A stretch of DNA of 52,559 nucleotides from an uncultured Verrucomicrobiota bacterium (GTDB taxonomy: Bacteria; Verrucomicrobiota; Verrucomicrobiia; Opitutales; Intestinicryptomonadaceae): contig CASDUP010000054.1 in the NCBI GenBank assembly GCA_949283955.1, forward strand, positions 1-52,559. Reading direction: 5' to 3'. Positions within the stretch are counted from its first letter, which is position 1; each line of letters opens with the position of its first letter. A program made the translations under genes and the position numbers. Positions 41,398 through 50,110 of this stretch are shown here, piece by piece. The notes below the pieces were generated by a model. It saw only the letters and a list, made by a program, of their open reading frames with translations, did not search any database and was not told the origin of the DNA.

Positions 41398-42942
41398 GTG
41401 AGATGGGAACGGTTGGTTTTTGTTTTGGCGTTTGTTTTTTCGTCCTTTGCGGGGTATGGTGAAAAGCGCTACATCAGGGAGTACTCGGGATACCAGTTGG
41501 ATTTGCCAGGGGAGCCGTATTGCCTAAGGCCCGAAAAAAATAAAAAGCCTCTTCGCGGATTTACCGACGAAGTGAAAAAGATGTGGTCGGATACGGTTCT
41601 GCAGGAGCGGATAGCTTTGGGAATTGAGACTAACAGGAAGGGAGATTTCTTCCTCTATTTCAGGAAGCCGGACGGCAGTCCTGCGCAAGTTTCGGACGTG
41701 AAAGTGGAAATGCTAAAGCACGACTTTTTGTTCGGTTGCCAGGCGTTTAACGTTTCTTCATTCGGTGGGAAGCAGAATCTGAACACGGGCGACAAATTTG
41801 TTCCCGACCCTGAGGTTTCGAAGGAGGAGGCGGAGCGCCGGAACGAACTGTACGAAAGCGAGTTTGCGAATATTTTTAATTTTGCGACAGTTCCGTTTTA
41901 CTGGAGACATATAGAGAATGAGAACGGGAAGTATAGATTTGGTGTCGACTCGGAGCCCTTGTTTCGCCGCCCTCCGCCGGACTTGGTTTTGAAATTCGCC
42001 AAGAAATACGGAATAAAGACGAAGGGGCATTGTTTGTCGTGGCACATTTTGGAATATTCCAAGCCGGATTGGATTCCCTTCGACAAGGACGAAGTCGCCA
42101 AATATTTGTGTCGCTACATAAAGAGCGTGGCTAATCGCTACGACGGGGAAATAATGTATTGGGACGTCTCCAACGAGATAACCGACATGCGAGGCAATTC
42201 GAAAGTGAACGGAAGAATTGTTCCGCACTTTGCGATGCCCGAAAATTACGCGTATTTGGCATTTAAGGAATCCGAGAAAAGATTTTCACAAGCCACGAAT
42301 TTAATACTGAATTTTACCACTCCCGTATGGCAGCGGGTATTGGTTTATCGCGAGTATTCCTCCGACTATCAAGCTGTTTCCAACCTTATAAATTCCGGGG
42401 CAAAAGTCGACGTGATAGGGCTTCAGCTTCACTTTTTCAGCTCCCGCGACAGACAGAATTTGTTTAGCGGATTGGAGTGGGGACCCTATTATCAACTTGC
42501 AGTTCTGGATACACTCGGGCGACTCAATCGGCCTATCCATATAACGGAGCTAACTTTTCCCTGCATGGACTACGGAGATTTGGGGGAGGAAAATCAGGCG
42601 TTTATGGTGGAGAACTTTTACAAGCTTTGGTTTAGCCATAAAAATGTCGAAGCGATTACATACTGGCATTTTGTCGACGGATCAAACGGGGTGGAGACAA
42701 AGTACAACAGCGGATTTTTGCGCAAAGATTTTTCGAGAAAACCCTCGTATGAAATTCTCGATAGGCTGATAAACCGCGAGTGGAGAACAAATCTCGAATT
42801 TAAAAACGCCGAGGGACTTCTCCACTTTAGGGCTTTTTACGGCAAGTACAGAGTTTCGTATGCAGTCGATGGAAAAACTTACACATTCGAAACGCAATTT
42901 ACCAAGCATTCTCCCATCATGAAAAAAGTTGTGGTAGAGTAG
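41398..42942 (+). CDS. Secreted GH10 endo-beta-1,4-xylanase
   Basis: A glycoside hydrolase family 10 protein, about 514 residues from the GTG. Residues 1-20 form a signal peptide (LVFVLAFVFSSFAGYG). An N-terminal region of about 130 residues precedes the catalytic TIM barrel. GH10 hallmarks: GHCLSWH at 210-216 (commonly GHTLVWH), the acid/base Glu260 in YWDVSNE, the nucleophile Glu384 in HITELTFP, and a conserved WHFVDG near the end. It should cut xylan backbones outside the cell; it lacks a recognisable carbohydrate-binding module. The frame opens at a TTG (41359), but that TTG is the -35 box of a good promoter, so GTG 41398 or TTG 41413 is the more likely start. It is flanked by minus-strand genes and transcribed alone. 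Confidence 0.85.
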   Translation: MRWERLVFVLAFVFSSFAGYGEKRYIREYSGYQLDLPGEPYCLRPEKNKKPLRGFTDEVKKMWSDTVLQERIALGIETNRKGDFFLYFRKPDGSPAQVSDVKVEMLKHDFLFGCQAFNVSSFGGKQNLNTGDKFVPDPEVSKEEAERRNELYESEFANIFNFATVPFYWRHIENENGKYRFGVDSEPLFRRPPPDLVLKFAKKYGIKTKGHCLSWHILEYSKPDWIPFDKDEVAKYLCRYIKSVANRYDGEIMYWDVSNEITDMRGNSKVNGRIVPHFAMPENYAYLAFKESEKRFSQATNLILNFTTPVWQRVLVYREYSSDYQAVSNLINSGAKVDVIGLQLHFFSSRDRQNLFSGLEWGPYYQLAVLDTLGRLNRPIHITELTFPCMDYGDLGEENQAFMVENFYKLWFSHKNVEAITYWHFVDGSNGVETKYNSGFLRKDFSRKPSYEILDRLINREWRTNLEFKNAEGLLHFRAFYGKYRVSYAVDGKTYTFETQFTKHSPIMKKVVVE

Positions 42943-43009
42943 TCTGGGCAAGTCGCGCAATTCGGTTTTTTAACAGGTGTATCCGAGTTTTTCTTAGAGT
43001 TCCCTTTTT
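42943..43009. other. Short gap after the xylanase gene
   Basis: T-rich sequence with no clear hairpin terminator for the xylanase transcript. Confidence 0.4.
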
Positions 43010-43290
43010 GATCCGCTTAATTGTTTATCCGCAAGAGAGGGCGCTAGGAAAAGTGAATTGGATTTTAGCAAAAGACGCTAAAATTATGAAATGTCTGGAT
43101 TGATTCCAAAGAGGAAATTTTTTTGTAGTTAAAAAAAAGCATTCCTTCTTGAGGGGAGATCCGCTTAATTGTTTATCCGCAAGAGGGGGCGCTTGGAAAA
43201 GTGAATTGGATTTTAGCAAAAGACGCTAAAATTATGAAATGTCTGGATTGATTCTAAAGAGGGAAATTTTTTTGTAGTTAATAAAAAAGC
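43010..43290. repeat. Two-copy tandem duplication with 148-base period
   Basis: Copy one runs about 43010-43140 and copy two 43158-43290, beginning GATCCGCTTAATTGTTTATC and ending in GTAGTTA plus an A-run and GC. They differ at only a handful of positions and are joined by 17 unmatched bases. Each copy contains a perfect TTTTAGC/GCTAAAA inverted repeat (first copy 43064-43084). The word CCGCTTAATTGT appears a third time at 43307-43318, beside the gapA terminator, so the unit may derive from the gapA 3' flank. No gene is visible in it. Confidence 0.9.
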
Positions 43291-43312
43291 GGCTCCCGAA
43301 AGGAAGCCGCTT
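43282..43312 (-). terminator. Intrinsic terminator of gapA
   Basis: On the minus strand an 11-base stem with one mismatch (43302-43312 with 43287-43297, four-base loop) is followed by T residues, 24 bases after the gapA stop. Confidence 0.88.
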
Positions 43313-43335
43313 AATTGTCTAACTATGCGACAAGC

Positions 43336-44337
<1,002 letters not shown>

Positions 44338-44518
44338 TTATCCTTTTTCCGATTTTTGATTTTTTGGAAAAACTAAATTGTTAAGCCTCGCATTATCCGA
44401 CCTCCAAAAAATCTTGCAACACTTTTTTTACTCGGCTCTTTTTTTACCCCGGCCTATTTTTTCTTGAAAATGGATTCGTTTACTGGGAATATCCGGAAAA
44501 GTAGGCGGAGCAAGGCGG

Positions 44519-44662
44519 ATGTCCGAAAAAGACAAAGACGATTTCAAATTTTCCTCCACAACGAAGTACAGAACCGATAAATTCTTCGTGTTTGTGTACT
44601 TCCTTGTAGGGGTTGTGCTCGTGCTGCAATTTTTGCTGATGTTTGGGGCGGAACTTTTGTAG
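44519..44662 (+). CDS. Small single-pass membrane protein, 47 residues, function unknown
   Basis: A 47-codon frame with a charged, soluble first half (MSEKDKDDFKFSSTTKYRTD) and one hydrophobic helix (FFVFVYFLVGVVLVLQFLLM), ending GAELL. AAGG sits four bases before the ATG, with GGAG further upstream. It lies 25 bases before the CPBP protease gene in the same direction, so the two are probably one transcript. I recognise no family. The ribosome site, hydrophobic helix and tight spacing support a real gene; the short length keeps confidence moderate. Confidence 0.6.
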   Translation: MSEKDKDDFKFSSTTKYRTDKFFVFVYFLVGVVLVLQFLLMFGAELL

Positions 44663-44687
44663 CGAAAATTCTGGCGGTTTTTAATTT

Positions 44688-45299
44688 ATGGACGACTTTG
44701 TGTATAGGTTCGCGATGGTGTGTGTTTCGGCGTATGTATTTGCGCTTTGGTTTGGGGATTATGGATATTTCAAAAGGAACGGGCGGATAAGGAAAGGCGC
44801 GTTTGCGGGGGCTACAGAGGCTCCATTGAAGCTTACTTTGTTCGGGGCGGCTTGCGGAATAATTTTAGCTTTGTTGCTGTCGGCTTTAGAGTTTAAAATG
44901 GGGTTGTCTGACAAGCAGACGAGCGTTCCCTTTTATTCCCTGCTTCCATGGATTGCTGCGGCATTCATAGAGGAACTCGTGTTTAGGGGATACCTGTATG
45001 TGAGAAGAGGGGGGAAATTTGCTTTGTGGTCCGGAATAATAGCCATGTCCGTGGTGTTTGCCGCGTGCCATCCGTACGTTTGGGACTACGGCAGCGGAGG
45101 GCTCTCCTTCGACTTTTCCGCGCAACCTGTGGTAGCCACTTTTGGGGTATTTGCTTGTTCAGTGGTTTTCTACACACTCCGCTTTTGCGAAAAAAATAAA
45201 TACAGGTCTCTAATTCCGTGCGTGGCGGCGCATTTTTCGTACAACGTCTGCGTGTACGCGGTGAAGGCGGCGCAGGGGTTTGTCGAATGGAATTTTTAA
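44688..45299 (+). CDS. CPBP-family intramembrane glutamic protease
   Basis: A 203-residue polytopic membrane protein of the CAAX protease/Abi (CPBP) family. The conserved motifs are EELVFRGYLY (Glu95, Glu96, Arg100), the FAACHPYV His (128) and HFSYNVCV His/Asn near residue 180. Bacterial members include bacteriocin-immunity proteins and unknown processing proteases, so the substrate is open. ATG 44688 lacks a strong ribosome site, consistent with coupling to the small upstream gene. Its 3' end overlaps the start of dus by 13 bases. Confidence 0.88.
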   Translation: MDDFVYRFAMVCVSAYVFALWFGDYGYFKRNGRIRKGAFAGATEAPLKLTLFGAACGIILALLLSALEFKMGLSDKQTSVPFYSLLPWIAAAFIEELVFRGYLYVRRGGKFALWSGIIAMSVVFAACHPYVWDYGSGGLSFDFSAQPVVATFGVFACSVVFYTLRFCEKNKYRSLIPCVAAHFSYNVCVYAVKAAQGFVEWNF

Positions 45300-46237
45300 A
45301 GGACAAAATTCGGCTGGATCCGGAAACATTGTTTCTTGCTCCGATGTCGCGCTTTACCGATGTGGCGTTTCGCAACATGTGCCTCAGCCACGGCGCGGAC
45401 GCGGCTGTTTCGGAGTTCGTATATTCCAGGGCGATAATACGATTTTTCGAGAAATTCGAGGAAAAATTCGCATTCGATAGGGCGTCAAATAAGGCATTTG
45501 GAGCTCAGATATTCGGAGGGGATCCGAAAGAAGTAGCCGAGGCGGCCGCCGTATTGGAGGAGAGGGTTGCTCCAGACTTTATAGATATAAATTTTGGCTG
45601 TCCCGCGCCGAACGCCGTGCGGGCTGATTCCGGAAGCGCCCTCTTGAAGAATCCCAAGATTATGTGCAAAATAATCTCCGAAGTTTATTCCGCACTCAAA
45701 AGGACTCCCGTGACGGCGAAACTTAGAACGGGTTGGAATTCCAGAACGATAATTGTTCCGGAGGCAGCCGAGATGTTGGAGGATTCGGGGGCAAAAATGT
45801 TGACCTTGCACGGAAGAACTAAAGTCCAGGGGTATTCGGGCCCGGCGGATTGGGATCTCATAGAGAGTACCGCCAAGGCAGTGAATATTCCCGTCGTGGG
45901 GAACGGGTCGGCAGAGTCGGTGGAGATTTCAAGATTGAAGAATTCGGGTTGTTCGGGATTCATGATAGGGAGGGCGGCATTGGGAAACCCGTGGATATTC
46001 GAGGAGATGGGGGCGAAGTTGAAGGCGGTTCCCTACAGGTCGCCGCTTCCGGAGGATAGGGTAAGGCTAGCTTTGGAATATCTGGATTTTTCGGGAGGGG
46101 TTAGGGCGGAGATGGTAAAGCCCAAAATAGCAAGCTTTTTAAAAGGGGCGCCGGGGTTTAGAAGGGCCAGGGCGGAAGTTTCCGCGGCCGATACCCTCGG
46201 CGAAATTAAAAGTGTGTTAATTACACTTAATACTTGA
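45287..46237 (+). CDS. tRNA-dihydrouridine synthase
   Basis: A 316-residue FMN-dependent enzyme reducing uridines in tRNA D-loops. FLAPMSRFTDVAFRNM opens the TIM barrel, the active-site Cys105 is in INFGCPAPNAV, and the phosphate-binding VVGNGSAES and MIGRAALGNPWIF follow. It looks closest to the DusB group, but the subgroup is not certain. The ATG at 45287 lies inside the end of the protease gene; the frame is open 23 codons further upstream into that gene, which is not conserved. Translational coupling with the protease gene is likely. Confidence 0.93.
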   Translation: MEFLKDKIRLDPETLFLAPMSRFTDVAFRNMCLSHGADAAVSEFVYSRAIIRFFEKFEEKFAFDRASNKAFGAQIFGGDPKEVAEAAAVLEERVAPDFIDINFGCPAPNAVRADSGSALLKNPKIMCKIISEVYSALKRTPVTAKLRTGWNSRTIIVPEAAEMLEDSGAKMLTLHGRTKVQGYSGPADWDLIESTAKAVNIPVVGNGSAESVEISRLKNSGCSGFMIGRAALGNPWIFEEMGAKLKAVPYRSPLPEDRVRLALEYLDFSGGVRAEMVKPKIASFLKGAPGFRRARAEVSAADTLGEIKSVLITLNT

Positions 46238-46270
46238 CCTTTTTGGGCCGAGCGTTAGTGGATTTCCTCC

Positions 46271-47935
46271 ATGAAGCTTTCTATTGGGATAGATTACGGA
46301 ACAAATTCGGCTCGTGCCGTTGTTGTGGATTGCGCTGATGGCAGCGAGCTTGGATGCGGAATATTTAATTATAGGAGGGGAGTGCAGGGCATAATAGGGT
46401 CGAAGAGCGACGCCAATGTTGCCCGACAAAGCCCCTTCGATTATGTTGATGCGCTTGAGATAGCAGTCAAAAAGGCCATAGGCGAGGCAAAGCTTGCGCG
46501 TCCCGAAATAGCGAAAGAAGATTTTGTCGGAATAGGGATAGACACCACGGGATCCACGCTGCTTCCCGTTTTGAAGGACAATACTCCCCTCGCGTTTTTG
46601 CCGGAATTTTCGGACAATCCCGATGCGCAGGCTTGGTTGTGGAAGGACCACACGTCGTTTAGGGAGGCGGACGAGATAACGGAGTTGGCGGAGAGGATTC
46701 GCCCGCAATACCTGAAGCGTTGCGGGGGGAAATATTCGTCGGAGTGGTGGTGGAGTAAAATTTTGCACTGCCTGAAGACGGATAGGGAGGTGTTTGAAAA
46801 GGCGTATTCGTGGGTTGAAATTTCCGATTGGATTCCTTCTGTTCTCGCGGGGATAAAAGATGTTTCCGCGATAAAGAGAAACAGGTGCGCTGCCGGGCAT
46901 AAAGCCCTCTATTCCGAGGAGTGGGGGGGGCTTCCGGACGTCGAGTTTTTGTCCAAGCTTGCCCCGGAGCTTGCGGAGCTTCGCGGAAGATTGTACAGCG
47001 ATACACTGACTATAGGGGACCTTGCGGGGAAGCTTTCTTTGGAATGGTCCCAAAAGCTCGGTTTGCCGGAGGGTATTCCGATAGCGGTAGGGGCTTTGGA
47101 CGTGCACGCGGGGGCTGTAGGCTGCGGAATAGGGGACGGAGTTTTGATAAGGGTTGTTGGAACTTCGGCATGTGATTGTTTCGTCGTTCCCAAAACTTGC
47201 GGAATGCGTGAGATAGGCGGAATTTGCGGGGTGGTGGACGGGTCCATTTTGCCGGATTTCTACGGTATAGAGGCGGGTCAGTCGGCGGTTGGCGACATAT
47301 ATAAGTGGTGGATAGAAGTCGTGCTGGGCGGCGGCAAGGATCTTTATGACAAACTGGGGTCGGAGTGCGCTTTGATGAGAGCCGGTGAGAGCGGGTTGCT
47401 GGCGTTGGATTGGAACAACGGCAACCGCAGTGTTCTTTCAGATCAGCGCTTGACGGGGTTGATTTTGGGGCAGACGCTTTTGACGACGCAGGCGGAAATA
47501 TACAGGGCGTTGATGGAAGCTACGGCGTTTGGGGCGAGGGTAATAATGGAGAGATTTTCGGGCAGCGGCCTGAAGAAGGTGATTTATTGCGGAGGGATAG
47601 CGGAAAAGAATCCGGCGACGATGCAAATTTTTGCCGATGTTGCAAAGATGGAAATAGCAGTTTCCGAATCTAAACAAGCGTGCGCGCTAGGGGTTGCCAT
47701 AGCGGCGGCTTACACGGCGGGGGTATATCCGAGCATATTGGAGGCCCAAAGAGCCATGGGAGGGAAAATAAAATGCTCGTACCTTCCCGACCCGAAGAGC
47801 TCCGCCGTTTACGATAGGCTCTACTCGCTTTATTTGAAGCTTCACGATTCCTTTGGGGGCGTTGCCCAATCTGACATGGGAAGCGTGATGAAGGAGCTTT
47901 TGGAAATAAAGGATGAGGTTAGAAATAATTCTTAG
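46271..47935 (+). CDS. araB: Ribulokinase (FGGY family)
   Basis: A 554-residue sugar kinase, the length of AraB, phosphorylating L-ribulose to L-ribulose 5-phosphate in arabinose catabolism. IGIDYGTNSARAVVVD opens the N-terminal ATPase lobe; GIGIDTTGSTLLPV, WKDHTS, GHKALYSEEWGGLP and LDWNNGNRS are AraB-type motifs, and VIYCGGIAEKNP ends in the C-terminal lobe. No arabinose isomerase or epimerase gene is nearby, so it is separated from an ara operon. ATG 46271 has no clear ribosome site. With the xylanase gene it points to use of arabinoxylan. Confidence 0.92.
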   Translation: MKLSIGIDYGTNSARAVVVDCADGSELGCGIFNYRRGVQGIIGSKSDANVARQSPFDYVDALEIAVKKAIGEAKLARPEIAKEDFVGIGIDTTGSTLLPVLKDNTPLAFLPEFSDNPDAQAWLWKDHTSFREADEITELAERIRPQYLKRCGGKYSSEWWWSKILHCLKTDREVFEKAYSWVEISDWIPSVLAGIKDVSAIKRNRCAAGHKALYSEEWGGLPDVEFLSKLAPELAELRGRLYSDTLTIGDLAGKLSLEWSQKLGLPEGIPIAVGALDVHAGAVGCGIGDGVLIRVVGTSACDCFVVPKTCGMREIGGICGVVDGSILPDFYGIEAGQSAVGDIYKWWIEVVLGGGKDLYDKLGSECALMRAGESGLLALDWNNGNRSVLSDQRLTGLILGQTLLTTQAEIYRALMEATAFGARVIMERFSGSGLKKVIYCGGIAEKNPATMQIFADVAKMEIAVSESKQACALGVAIAAAYTAGVYPSILEAQRAMGGKIKCSYLPDPKSSAVYDRLYSLYLKLHDSFGGVAQSDMGSVMKELLEIKDEVRNNS

Positions 47936-48000
47936 CTCTTGAAAATCGTGCTTGAGTCTTTTTGTGGAGCCGTTTTTTGCGCGGTTTCTAAAGGAGTTTT

Positions 48001-48038
48001 TAGGGCGTTCCAAGCGGGAGCGCCCTAAAATTTTTTCT
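48001..48038 (+). terminator. Intrinsic terminator of araB
   Basis: An 11-base-pair stem (48001-48011 with the arm ending at 48027, one G-T pair) is followed by AAAATTTTTTC. Confidence 0.85.
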
Positions 48039-48067
48039 GTGGGGATTCAAAAAATCATAAAAAAAGC

Positions 48068-48095
48068 TTGCTGGGAGGGGGCGGATTCTTATCTT
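48068..48095 (+). promoter_or_regulatory. Possible rpsA promoter
   Basis: TTGCTG (48068-48073) and TATCTT (48090-48095) are 16 bases apart, leaving a leader of about 85 bases before rpsA. Both hexamers are imperfect. Confidence 0.3.
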
Positions 48096-48187
48096 TTGCA
48101 ATCTTTTATCAATGAGGGCACCAACGCACTCGTTGCAAAAACTAAAACAATCAACCCGTCTCCCTCGGGAGGCGACACAAGGATAAA

Positions 48188-49849
48188 ATGTCTAAAAACG
48201 TAATGGAGGAATTGCTTGCAAACAGCAGTTTCGCCGAATTGAAGCAGGGCTCTATCGTAAAGGGCAAGGTAATAGAAATCCGCCAGAACGAAGTTGTAGT
48301 GGATATAGGCGGAAAGAGCGAGGGGGTCGTTCCCGTGTCGGAGTTTGCCGACATAAACGACGTTCAAGTGGGACAGGAGATAGAAGTTCTCCTCGAAAAG
48401 CTCGAGGACAGGGAGGGCAATCCCGTAATTTCCTACGACAAGGCCCAGCAGAAAAAGAATTGGGAGGAGATTCTCGCCAACTGCCGCGAAGGAGCGATTC
48501 TTCAAGGAAGGGTTAAGAGCAAGGTCAAGGGAGGCCTCATAGTGAGCATAGGGGTGGATTCTTTCCTTCCCGCGTCTCAGATAGACGTCCAGCCCCCGAA
48601 GAATCTCGACCAGTATGTAGGCCAGACGTACGATTTTAAAGTCGTAAAGATAAACGTTGAGAGGAAGAACATAGTTGTTTCCCGCCGCGAGTTGATAGAG
48701 GAACAGCGCGCGGAAAAGCGCCGCAAATTGCTTTCGGAGGTCAAGCCCGGAGACATTCGCAAGGGCGTTGTGAAGAACATCACGGACTACGGAGCCTTTA
48801 TAGATTTGGACGGCCTCGACGGGCTTCTCCACATCACCGACATGAGCTGGGGCAGAATCTCGCATCCGAGCGAAATGGTGAAGGTTGGGGAGGAAATTTC
48901 CGTCATGATACTCGAAGTAGACCAGGACAGGGAGCGGGTATCTTTGGGCCTCAAGCAGACTATTTCGAATCCGTGGGAGAATATCGAGAGGAAGTTCCCG
49001 ATTGGAGCGAGGGTGCACGGAAAGGTTGTCAATCTCGTCAACTACGGGGCGTTTGTGGAGCTGGAAGAGGGCGTGGAAGGTTTGGTTCACATCACGGAAT
49101 TTTCGTGGATTAAGCGAATCACCAAGCCCAGCGAAGTTCTCAAGGTTGGGGACGAGGTTGATGCGGTTGTCATCAACGTCAACAAGGAAGAGCAGAAGAT
49201 TTCTCTCGGACTTCGCCAGCTTGAGGCGAATCCGTGGGAGATGGCGGTTCACAACTATCCGGTTGGAGCGCACGTTCGCGGAAAGGTACGCAATTTGACC
49301 ACCTACGGGGCGTTTGTGGAGCTTGAGGAGGGCATAGACGGAATGGTCCACGTTTCGGATATGAGCTGGACTCGCAAGATCAACCACCCGAGCGAAATGC
49401 TCAAGAAGGGCGACGAGGTCGACGCGATTGTTTTGGCAGTCGATCCTGAGAACCAGAGGATTTCCCTCGGTCTCAAGCAGCTTGCGGTCGATCCCTGGGA
49501 GGAGATAGACTCCCTGTTTAAGATTGGTGACTTGGTCGAGGGCAAGGTGAGCAAGATCACGAACTATGGGGCGTTCATCGAACTGCAAAACGACATAGAC
49601 GGACTAGTTCACATCAGCCAGATAGCCGAAGAGAGGGTGGAGAAAGTGAAGGACCACCTCAAGGTTGGAGACGTCGTAAAGGCTAGGGTCGTCAAGATAG
49701 ACCGCGACGAGCGCCGCATAGGCTTGTCGATAAAGGCAGCCCAGTACGACGCCGACAAGCTCGCGCAGGAGGTTGCGGCCTTCGACAAGATTCGCAAGGA
49801 CCAGGACCTCACTTCACTCGGCGATATTCTCGACGAGGCCACGAAGTAG
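48188..49849 (+). CDS. rpsA: Small-subunit ribosomal protein bS1
   Basis: A 553-residue protein with six S1 (OB-fold) domains in tandem, the full Gram-negative arrangement. It docks mRNA on the 30S subunit. Domains begin near residues 20, 108, 190, 275, 360 and 447; the last four share the pattern GxVxNITDYGAFxxL...GLxHI and ISLGLKQ. The start ATG 48188 has an AAGGA ribosome site. It is bracketed by a terminator upstream and one downstream, so it is monocistronic. In E. coli bS1 controls its own leader; the 85-90-base leader here could do the same, unproven. Confidence 0.98.
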   Translation: MSKNVMEELLANSSFAELKQGSIVKGKVIEIRQNEVVVDIGGKSEGVVPVSEFADINDVQVGQEIEVLLEKLEDREGNPVISYDKAQQKKNWEEILANCREGAILQGRVKSKVKGGLIVSIGVDSFLPASQIDVQPPKNLDQYVGQTYDFKVVKINVERKNIVVSRRELIEEQRAEKRRKLLSEVKPGDIRKGVVKNITDYGAFIDLDGLDGLLHITDMSWGRISHPSEMVKVGEEISVMILEVDQDRERVSLGLKQTISNPWENIERKFPIGARVHGKVVNLVNYGAFVELEEGVEGLVHITEFSWIKRITKPSEVLKVGDEVDAVVINVNKEEQKISLGLRQLEANPWEMAVHNYPVGAHVRGKVRNLTTYGAFVELEEGIDGMVHVSDMSWTRKINHPSEMLKKGDEVDAIVLAVDPENQRISLGLKQLAVDPWEEIDSLFKIGDLVEGKVSKITNYGAFIELQNDIDGLVHISQIAEERVEKVKDHLKVGDVVKARVVKIDRDERRIGLSIKAAQYDADKLAQEVAAFDKIRKDQDLTSLGDILDEATK

Positions 49850-49862
49850 CATCTGTAATTTT

Positions 49863-49908
49863 AAGCCGTCGCCCGGAGGGTTATTCCGCGGGCGGCGGCT
49901 TTTTTTTG
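49863..49908 (+). terminator. Intrinsic terminator of rpsA
   Basis: A 13-base-pair stem with one G-T pair (49863-49875 with 49889-49901) is followed by eight T residues. Confidence 0.93.
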
Positions 49909-49959
49909 CGTCGTAAAAAACGCACCGCGAAAAAATTTTTGTAAAAACGAAAAAAAAGA

Positions 49960-49988
49960 TTGACAGGCGTTCTATGAGGGTATGTAAA
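49960..49988 (+). promoter_or_regulatory. Probable promoter of the trp operon
   Basis: A perfect TTGACA (49960-49965) and TGTAAA (49983-49988) are 17 bases apart. Transcription would begin near 49995, about 14 bases before the leader peptide start. Confidence 0.55.
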
Positions 49989-50008
49989 GCGCCCCCAAAA
50001 TTCAACAA

Positions 50009-50050
50009 GTGAAAAATTGGTGGCACAGATTTAGGTCGCGGAAAGATTGA
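50009..50050 (+). CDS. trpL: trp leader peptide with tandem Trp codons
   Basis: A 13-codon frame, GTG to TGA, encoding MKNWWHRFRSRKD. Two adjacent TGG codons (50018-50023) are diagnostic of trp attenuation, since charged tRNA-Trp supply sets ribosome position there. It lies between a good promoter and an intrinsic terminator that precedes trpE. No strong ribosome site precedes the GTG, which is close to the predicted transcript 5' end. The stop codon lies just past the first arm of the antiterminator. Trp is rare, so two in a row exactly here is unlikely to be chance. Confidence 0.75.
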   Translation: MKNWWHRFRSRKD

Positions 50051-50098
50051 GCATTAGCTTAACCTTTGGGCGGCCTTTTGTCTGGTCGCCTTTTTTTT
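50033..50098 (+). promoter_or_regulatory. Transcription attenuator of the trp operon
   Basis: The terminator is a 7-base-pair stem (50069-50075 with 50084-50090, one G-U pair) followed by eight T residues, ending 12 bases before the trpE ATG. The alternative hairpin pairs 50033-50039 with 50070-50076, 50042-50045 with 50064-50067, and 50047-50052 with 50057-50062 around an ATTA loop. It uses the 5' arm of the terminator, so the two folds exclude each other. The antiterminator 5' arm repeats the GGTCGC of the terminator 3' arm. A ribosome at the leader stop codon (50048-50050) would mask the antiterminator and favour termination; one stalled at the Trp codons would leave most of it free. Confidence 0.75.
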
Positions 50099-50110
50099 GA
50101 CCCCGACAAA

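Noticed and set aside
49974..50012. Alternative 12-codon leader frame (MRVCKAPPKFNK) before trpE
   Set aside because: It contains no Trp codon and starts upstream of the predicted transcription start; the GTG frame at 50009 fits attenuation far better.
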